From Streptomyces sp. BV286 (lineage in GTDB: Bacteria > Actinomycetota > Actinomycetes > Streptomycetales > Streptomycetaceae): DNA of 64,000 bases. Below the pieces are notes generated by a model. It ran no database searches and was not told the origin of the DNA. It saw nothing but the letters and a program-made list of their open reading frames with translations. Positions 59,087-64,000 of the stretch are shown here, one piece after another (positions within the stretch are counted from its first letter, which is position 1; every line of letters begins with the position of its first letter). The translations under genes were made by a program, and so were the position numbers. The stretch is from contig NZ_JAHRIB010000152.1 of NCBI RefSeq assembly GCF_019090165.1, positions 248,001 to 312,000 on the forward strand, read 5' to 3'.

Positions 59087-60289
59087 TCACGCCTGCGGAG
59101 CGTCCCCGAAGTCCGGGATCTCCAGCCTCGCCCCTCCCTGCCGTGCCGACTCGTGCGCCACGATGCCCGGCAGGGTGTAGCGGGCCGCCACCCACGCGTT
59201 CACCGACGGCAGGGTGCGGGTGTTGACGGCGGTCACGAAGTCGTCCACCAGGAAGTGGTGGCTGCCCTCGTGGCCGTTGTGCAGGTTGTCGAACTCCCTC
59301 GGCAGGCGTGAGCGGTCGTGCACCGGAGCCGACCCCGAGGTGAAGGCGGCCCGCAGCTCCGGCGCGATGTGCTGGAGGGAGGGGTCGTCGGGAGACATCG
59401 TGGGCTTGGGCTCAAGGAGCTCGCTGATGTCCTTCACCCCCTTCTTGTCCTGCCAGAAGGCCACCGTGGCGAGCTGCTCCATGCTGGCGTCCGTCCCGAA
59501 GAACCGGAAACGCGACTCCCGGATGTGCGAGGGGTAGCCCACCCGCCGGAACTCGTTCGTACGGAACGAGCCGCCGCCCGCGACCTCGAACAGCGCGGTG
59601 GCGTTCGAGAAGTCGTTGCCGAACTGGCTGACGTCCTCGTCGAAGACGCCGTCCCCGCGATCGTCCTTCACCCCGATCGCGGACACGCTCACCGCGTGCG
59701 TCTGCCAGGCGCCGAGCACCCCGCCCACCGAGTGCGTGGGATAGAGCAGCGGGGGATAGCTTGCGGTCGCCTTCCAGTTCTCGCCGCCGCTGTACTGGTA
59801 GGCCTCGTAGAACCCGAGGTCCATGTCGTGGACGTAGTCGCCCTCGGCGTAGAAGAGCCGCCCGAAGGAGCCGTCCGCGATCTGGTTGCGGGCATGGACC
59901 GTCGCCGGGTTGTACTGGCTGGTCTCACCCATCATGTACGTGAGCCCGGTGGCCCGTACCGTCTCGATGATCGAGGCGATCTCGTCGCGGCTGATCGCCA
60001 TCGGCACCGCCGAGTAGACGTGCTTGCCGGCGTTGAGCCCCTGGATCACCAGCGGGCCGTGGGTCCAGCGCTGGGTGAAGATCGCGACGGCGTCGACCGC
60101 CTCCGACTCCAGCATCGCCTGGTACGAGGGGAAGGTTCCCGACAGCCCTTCGGCGGACGCCAGTTGCTCGGCGCGCTCCGGGAGAAGGTCGGTGACATAC
60201 ACATCGCCGACGCCGGGGTGGGCGAGGAACAGTTTGGCGAACTGGCCGGAGAACTGCCCGGCGCCGACGATGCCGAGGGAGAACGTCAT
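59087..60289 (-). CDS. Gfo/Idh/MocA family oxidoreductase
   Basis: A 400-aa NAD(P)-dependent sugar or inositol dehydrogenase. The Rossmann motif GIVGAGQFSGQF is at the N-terminus, and NAGKHVYSAVPMA gives the EKP-like catalytic motif region. It is the last gene of the sugar ABC operon, starting 47 bases after the binding-protein gene, so it likely acts on the imported sugar or its derivative. ATG 60289 has GAGAGG upstream. Confidence 0.92.
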   Translation of the reverse strand: MTFSLGIVGAGQFSGQFAKLFLAHPGVGDVYVTDLLPERAEQLASAEGLSGTFPSYQAMLESEAVDAVAIFTQRWTHGPLVIQGLNAGKHVYSAVPMAISRDEIASIIETVRATGLTYMMGETSQYNPATVHARNQIADGSFGRLFYAEGDYVHDMDLGFYEAYQYSGGENWKATASYPPLLYPTHSVGGVLGAWQTHAVSVSAIGVKDDRGDGVFDEDVSQFGNDFSNATALFEVAGGGSFRTNEFRRVGYPSHIRESRFRFFGTDASMEQLATVAFWQDKKGVKDISELLEPKPTMSPDDPSLQHIAPELRAAFTSGSAPVHDRSRLPREFDNLHNGHEGSHHFLVDDFVTAVNTRTLPSVNAWVAARYTLPGIVAHESARQGGARLEIPDFGDAPQA

Positions 60290-60335
60290 AGGGGCATGCC
60301 TCTCACTGGGGTGAATGCTCACGGGTGGTGAATGC

Positions 60336-61697
60336 TCACTGGTCGAGAATGAGGTTGATCTGGTCGTTGGTCTCGTCGAGACCGCCGACGGGCGCGTCGT
60401 TGCCGAAGACGTCCTGCATGGCCGGTTTCATCAGCGCGAGGACGTCCGCCGCGTAGTTGGTGATCGGGTAGGAGAAGGTCGTGAAGTCCTTGGTGTCGGC
60501 GATCGGCCGTGTGAAGGCCGACACGTCGATGCCCTTCTTCCGGTAGGCGGCGACAGCGGCCTCGGTGCCGTCCGGTGTCGCCGGGAAGACGATCCCGTAG
60601 GTGCCCACCGTCCGCTGGCACGCGTCCGAGGCCAGGTACGTGACCCACTTCTTCGCGCCGGCCTTGTTGCTTGCGCCCTTCGTGACGGAGTCGGCGAGGC
60701 CGTTCATCATGGTCGCCCGTTTGCCCGTCGGCCCGGCCGGGTTGACGGCGCTGCCGATGTCCAGGCCCTTGAACCCGGCGTACGTGGAGATCATCCAGGC
60801 GCCGTCGAACGCGGTCGCGGCCTTGCCCGCCGCGACCTGTGTGTTGGCCTGGTTGGACTGGGAGTTCCAGTCGGTGAAGGGCGTCATGTACCCCTTCTTC
60901 GCCAGGCCGAAGTACCACTTGACGACGGACTGGAAGGTCCCGCTGTCGTAGTGGTACTTCTTGCCCCAGCGCTTCGCGTCCGTGTACGTCCAGCCCGCCG
61001 AGCCGGTGAAGGGGCTCCACTGCGTCTGCCCGTCCCCGTCTCCGGCGCCGTTGGTGGCCAGGCCGTACACCTTGACGTTGTTCTTGTCGAAGCCCGGCTC
61101 GTCGCCGCGCTTGCCGTTGCGGTCGACGGTGAGGTGGGCGATCGTCTTCTCGAACGTGCCGCCGTCCTTCGGGTTCCAACTGAGGCCGTTCAGCTGGTCG
61201 GCGGAGATCCCGGCGGCCTTCGCCATCTTCTCGTTGTAGAACAGCCCGACGGTGTCCCAGTCCTTCGGAGCGCCGTAGCGGTGGCCGTCCTGGCCGACCC
61301 AGTTGGCCGCGAGGCCCGGCTGGTAGGAGGAGTCCTCGATGGGGAGGTCGTCCAGCGGTTCGAGCACCTTCAGGTCGGCGAACTGCCCGAACTTCTGTAT
61401 GTGGTCGGTGAAGACGTCGGGCTCGGTGCCCGCGATGAAGCTCGCCGTGAGCTTGGTCCAGTAGTCGTCCCAGCCCATCTGCGTGATCTTCACGTCCAGG
61501 CCGGGATTCTGCTTCTCGAAGTCCTTGGCGCAGGCCTCGTACGCGGGCAGCTGGTTGGCGTCCCACAACCAGTACGTCACGGTGTTCGACGAGGACCCGG
61601 CGGAGTCGTCCTTCGCGCATCCCGCCAGGGTCAGCGCGAGCGCTCCGGTCAGCGCGACGAGCGTACGGGAGTGCCTCGGGGGCGTACGGAATCGCAT
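60336..61697 (-). CDS. Sugar ABC transporter substrate-binding lipoprotein
   Basis: A 453-aa family 1 solute-binding protein. Lipobox LAGC (Cys27). The start YWLWDANQLPAYEACAKDFEKQNPGLDVKI and EPDVFTDHIQKFGQFADLKVLEPLDD are typical of carbohydrate binders, with aromatic residues along the protein for sugar stacking. The sugar is not known. The ATG follows a good AGGAGG-like site. It is the third gene of the operon. Confidence 0.94.
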   Translation of the reverse strand: MRFRTPPRHSRTLVALTGALALTLAGCAKDDSAGSSSNTVTYWLWDANQLPAYEACAKDFEKQNPGLDVKITQMGWDDYWTKLTASFIAGTEPDVFTDHIQKFGQFADLKVLEPLDDLPIEDSSYQPGLAANWVGQDGHRYGAPKDWDTVGLFYNEKMAKAAGISADQLNGLSWNPKDGGTFEKTIAHLTVDRNGKRGDEPGFDKNNVKVYGLATNGAGDGDGQTQWSPFTGSAGWTYTDAKRWGKKYHYDSGTFQSVVKWYFGLAKKGYMTPFTDWNSQSNQANTQVAAGKAATAFDGAWMISTYAGFKGLDIGSAVNPAGPTGKRATMMNGLADSVTKGASNKAGAKKWVTYLASDACQRTVGTYGIVFPATPDGTEAAVAAYRKKGIDVSAFTRPIADTKDFTTFSYPITNYAADVLALMKPAMQDVFGNDAPVGGLDETNDQINLILDQ

Positions 61698-61707
61698 CAG
61701 GTGCCTC

Positions 61708-62637
61708 CTACTTGATTCCGGTGAAGCTGATGGAACTGACGATCCGCCGCGCGAAGAACGCGAAGAGCGCGAGCATCGGGAGCGCGGCGATGAGCGTCGC
61801 CGCCATCAGCCCCGACCAGTCGACGCCGGTCTGCGGGGTCTGCGCCCGGAAGATGGCCAGCGCGACGGTGAGCACCCGCGAGCTGTCGCTGTACGACACC
61901 ATCAGCGGCCAGAAGTAGTCGTTCCAGGAGGTGATGTACGTCAGCACCGCCAGGGTGATCACCGGGGTGGAGGCCATCGGCAGCAGCACCTTGAAGAAGA
62001 TGCCGACCTTCCCGGCGCCGTCGAGCAGCGCCGCCTCCTCGACCTCGCGCGGGACGTTCATGAAGAACTGGCGGAGGAAGAACACCGCGAACGGCGTCAT
62101 GAACATCGTCGGCAGCGCGATCCCCAGCAGCGAGTCGATCAGGCCGAGTTGCTTGATGAGGACGAAGTTCGGCAGCAGGGTGAAGATCGTCGGGACCATC
62201 AGTCCGGCCAGGAACAGGGCGAAGACCGTGTCGCGGCCGCGCCACCGCAGGCGGGCGAAGGCGTAGGCGGCCATCGCGGAGAAGAAGATCTGGCAGGCGG
62301 TGATCAGCGTCGAGACGACCACCGAGTTGAGGAGATAGCGCCAGAAGTCGAGCCCGCCGCCCGCCCCGCCCTGCGCGATGGCCTCCTTCGTCGACTGCAT
62401 GCCGAGCGCCCGGGCGAAGCCGCCGCCCGTCGCGTCGACCGGCAGGGGCGAGGTCGGGTCGGCCGCGATGCCGGCGTTGGAGGAGAGCGCGGTGCGCAGG
62501 ATCCAGTAGAACGGCAACAGGGTGACCAGCAGGATCGCCCCCATCACCACCCATGCCATCACCCGCCCGAAGGAGGGCCTGGGCCTGGTGCGGCGCACGG
62601 TCGCGCCGGTCGGTGGTGTCGTTGTCACAGCAGCCAT
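61708..62637 (-). CDS. Carbohydrate ABC transporter permease (MalG-like)
   Basis: A 309-aa membrane protein with six helices and the EAA loop (EEAALLDGAGKVGIFFKVLLPMASTPV) that docks the ATPase. The N-terminus has a Pro/Thr-rich cytoplasmic tail. No ATPase gene is in the operon; Streptomyces often uses the shared MsiK ATPase. It lies 10 bases before the binding-protein gene. Confidence 0.94.
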   Translation of the reverse strand: MAAVTTTPPTGATVRRTRPRPSFGRVMAWVVMGAILLVTLLPFYWILRTALSSNAGIAADPTSPLPVDATGGGFARALGMQSTKEAIAQGGAGGGLDFWRYLLNSVVVSTLITACQIFFSAMAAYAFARLRWRGRDTVFALFLAGLMVPTIFTLLPNFVLIKQLGLIDSLLGIALPTMFMTPFAVFFLRQFFMNVPREVEEAALLDGAGKVGIFFKVLLPMASTPVITLAVLTYITSWNDYFWPLMVSYSDSSRVLTVALAIFRAQTPQTGVDWSGLMAATLIAALPMLALFAFFARRIVSSISFTGIK

Positions 62638-62655
62638 GACGGTGTCTCCTTCCGT

Positions 62656-63627
62656 TCAGCCGAGGTCGGTCTGGCCGGCGCGGGTGAGCCGGTACTGGAG
62701 GATGGTGATCGCGCTGAGCACGACCAGGAGTGCCACGGACATCGCCGAGGCGTAGCCGAACTGGAAGCGGCCGAACGCCGAGCCGTAGATGTAGAACTGC
62801 AGGACGTTGGTGGCGTTCGCCGGGCCGCCGCCCGTGGTCACCGCGACGGTGTCGAAGACCTGGAACGAACCGATCACGGTCATGATCAGAACCACGGCCA
62901 GCACCGGCCGCAGCAGCGGCATGGTGATGCGCCAGAACATCCGCCACTCGCTCGCGCCGTCGACCTTCGCGGCCTCGTACATGTCGCTCGGGATGGCCTG
63001 CAGTCCGGCGAAGAGCAGCAGGGCGGTGTAGCCGACGTGCCGCCACACGTTGATCAGCGCGATGGTCGGGATGGCCCAGGTCTCGTCCGCCAGGAACGGG
63101 ATGCGGTCGGCGCCCAGGCCCGCGATGATCTCGTTGCCGATGCCGAGCTGGGTGTCGAGCATCCACAGCCAGACGATGCCCGCGACGACGTTCGACATCA
63201 GGTAGGGCGTCAGTACGATGCCCCGCAGCACCGCCGACTGCGTGAGCCGCTGGAGGAGAACGGCGATGGCCAGCGCGGAGACCGTCTGCACGCCGATGTT
63301 GATGAACACGTACTCGAGGGTGACCTTCAGCGAGTCCCAGAAGATGGGGTCGTCGATCATGCGCCGGTAGTTGTCGAGGCCCACCCACTCCGCGGGGGTC
63401 AGCAGATTGAAGCGGGTGAAGCTCAGATAGATGCCGCGCAGCGTCGGCCACAGCAGGAAGACCAGGAAGCCCAGCATGGCGGGGGCGATGAACAGGGCTG
63501 CGAGGGCTCCGTCACCGCGTCCGACACCGTTGCGTTCTCGCTTCCTCACGGTCCTCGGCTTGCTTGCTGTCCCCTCGGCGTCGCGCAGTGGCAGACGCGA
63601 CGGGGGGCTGCTGGAGGCGACGGTCAT
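62656..63627 (-). CDS. Carbohydrate ABC transporter permease (MalF-like)
   Basis: A 323-aa membrane protein with six helices and the EAA motif (YEAAKVDGASEWRMFWRITMPLLRPV). It is the first gene of the operon; the next permease begins 18 bases after its stop. ATG 63627 has GGGAG upstream; an earlier in-frame ATG at 63699 overlaps the operator region and is unlikely. Confidence 0.94.
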   Translation of the reverse strand: MTVASSSPPSRLPLRDAEGTASKPRTVRKRERNGVGRGDGALAALFIAPAMLGFLVFLLWPTLRGIYLSFTRFNLLTPAEWVGLDNYRRMIDDPIFWDSLKVTLEYVFINIGVQTVSALAIAVLLQRLTQSAVLRGIVLTPYLMSNVVAGIVWLWMLDTQLGIGNEIIAGLGADRIPFLADETWAIPTIALINVWRHVGYTALLLFAGLQAIPSDMYEAAKVDGASEWRMFWRITMPLLRPVLAVVLIMTVIGSFQVFDTVAVTTGGGPANATNVLQFYIYGSAFGRFQFGYASAMSVALLVVLSAITILQYRLTRAGQTDLG

Positions 63628-63667
63628 CGGGAGACTCCCTCGTCTGCGGCTCGTCCTCGGGCCCCAC

Positions 63668-63775
63668 TTACTTTTGAGGCGAAAGAATCCAGCCGTCAAG
63701 GGGTGTGCGCATATCTTTTCACCCTGGGCTTACGCGGCCCGGGGTGGCATCATTACTTCTGCACCGGAAGAAATC
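63668..63775. promoter_or_regulatory. Two related palindromic sites in the ROK/ABC divergent region
   Basis: Site 1 (63668-63690) reads TTACTTTTGAGGCGAAAG; site 2 (63753-63775) reads TTACTTCTGCACCGGAAG. Each is a CTTTT/GAAAG or CTTCT/GGAAG dyad flanked by AAT on the right. Similar sequence in both, one before the ABC operon and one before the ROK gene, suggests a shared operator of the ROK regulator. Confidence 0.5.
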
Positions 63776-63791
63776 TTGTGGGGGTTGGGTC

Positions 63792-64000
63792 ATGACAGCA
63801 CGCGCCGCCAGCTGGCTGCCGCTCAGTCCCGGTGAGCGGTCCGTGGCGATCGAGGTCCTCACGCACGGTCCCCTGTCGCGCAGCGACATCGCCCGGCGGC
63901 TCGACCTGTCCGCGGGCAGCCTGACCCGGCTCACGAAGCCGCTCATCGAGTCGGGCCTGCTGGTCGAGGTCGCCGAGGGCAGCGCCTTGCCCGAGGCGCG
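63792..64000 (+). CDS. ROK-family transcriptional regulator, cut by the window end
   Basis: The first ~69 residues of a ROK regulator: an N-terminal winged helix (SPGERSVAIEVLTHGPLSRSDIARRLDLSAGSLTRLTKPLIESGLL). The sugar-kinase-like part lies beyond the window. Divergent from the sugar ABC operon, it is the likely sugar-responsive repressor. ATG 63792 has GGGGGTTGGG upstream. Confidence 0.85.
   Translation, partial: MTARAASWLPLSPGERSVAIEVLTHGPLSRSDIARRLDLSAGSLTRLTKPLIESGLLVEVAEGSALPEA

Noticed and set aside
61483..63795. A 770-codon open frame opposite the sugar ABC permeases
   Set aside because: It has a highly polar, His/Arg/Glu-rich shadow sequence, while the other strand has full permease motifs.

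Overview
The window is a piece of a Streptomyces chromosome. The base composition is very GC-rich, codon third positions are almost all G or C, starts are often GTG or TTG, and several families typical of the genus are present: a streptophobe membrane protein, DUF6777, DUF5709, SPW-repeat and ANTAR proteins, a GH19 chitinase behind paired DasR-type boxes, and a sugar ABC system without its own ATPase. About 60 genes are packed on both strands. No rRNA, tRNA, insertion sequence, prophage or CRISPR array was seen, so it reads as ordinary chromosome carrying several physiological modules.

Layout. 0.3-9.3 kb: a LuxR-type regulator, an alkylation-repair pair (O6-alkylguanine methyltransferase and a 2OG-Fe(II) oxygenase), three GNAT acetyltransferases, a P-loop kinase-like ATPase, a phosphotransferase, an ArsR-SRPBCC fusion with its own operator and probable leaderless start, and an SPW membrane protein. 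9.5-14.6 kb: a probable light-response block with a B12-binding MerR regulator (LitR/CarH type), a DNA photolyase, an SDR/DUF2867 protein and a MarR regulator. 14.8-17.4 kb: an MMPL exporter and a 55-aa protein. 17.6-22.2 kb: an organosulfur-scavenging operon (Cys-Cys leader peptide, sfnG, FMN reductase, sfnB, ssuD). 22.2-25.6 kb: a 1144-aa P-loop NTPase with 32-residue helical repeats. 25.8-29.8 kb: a 43-aa peptide near a LexA-like box, a nucleotidyltransferase, an aldehyde dehydrogenase and the chitinase.

29.8-46 kb: catalase, two small membrane proteins, an ATP-grasp ligase paired with a CocE/NonD hydrolase, a stand-alone FhaA N-terminal domain, a GAF-ANTAR protein, DUF5709, a secreted PI-PLC-like protein, a dienelactone hydrolase, a VOC protein, adenosine deaminase, a carotenoid oxygenase, LysR with a divergent aldo/keto reductase, and DUF1905. 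46.6-54.2 kb: a signalling and transport cluster resembling PknF/Rv1747 of Mycobacterium tuberculosis. It has an FHA-FHA-ABC exporter, a protein with a repeated P-T-[QRH]-x-V motif, a soluble Ser/Thr kinase carrying P-T-Q-V, a streptophobe protein and DUF6777. 54.3-59 kb: DinB, VOC, SGNH lipoprotein, MFS and L,D-transpeptidase genes. 59-64 kb: a sugar ABC operon with a Gfo/Idh/MocA dehydrogenase, divergent from a ROK regulator cut by the window end.

The strongest leads are the cysteine-sensing leader before the sulfone/sulfonate operon and the predicted phospho-threonine docking motif shared by scaffold and kinase beside a double-FHA exporter.
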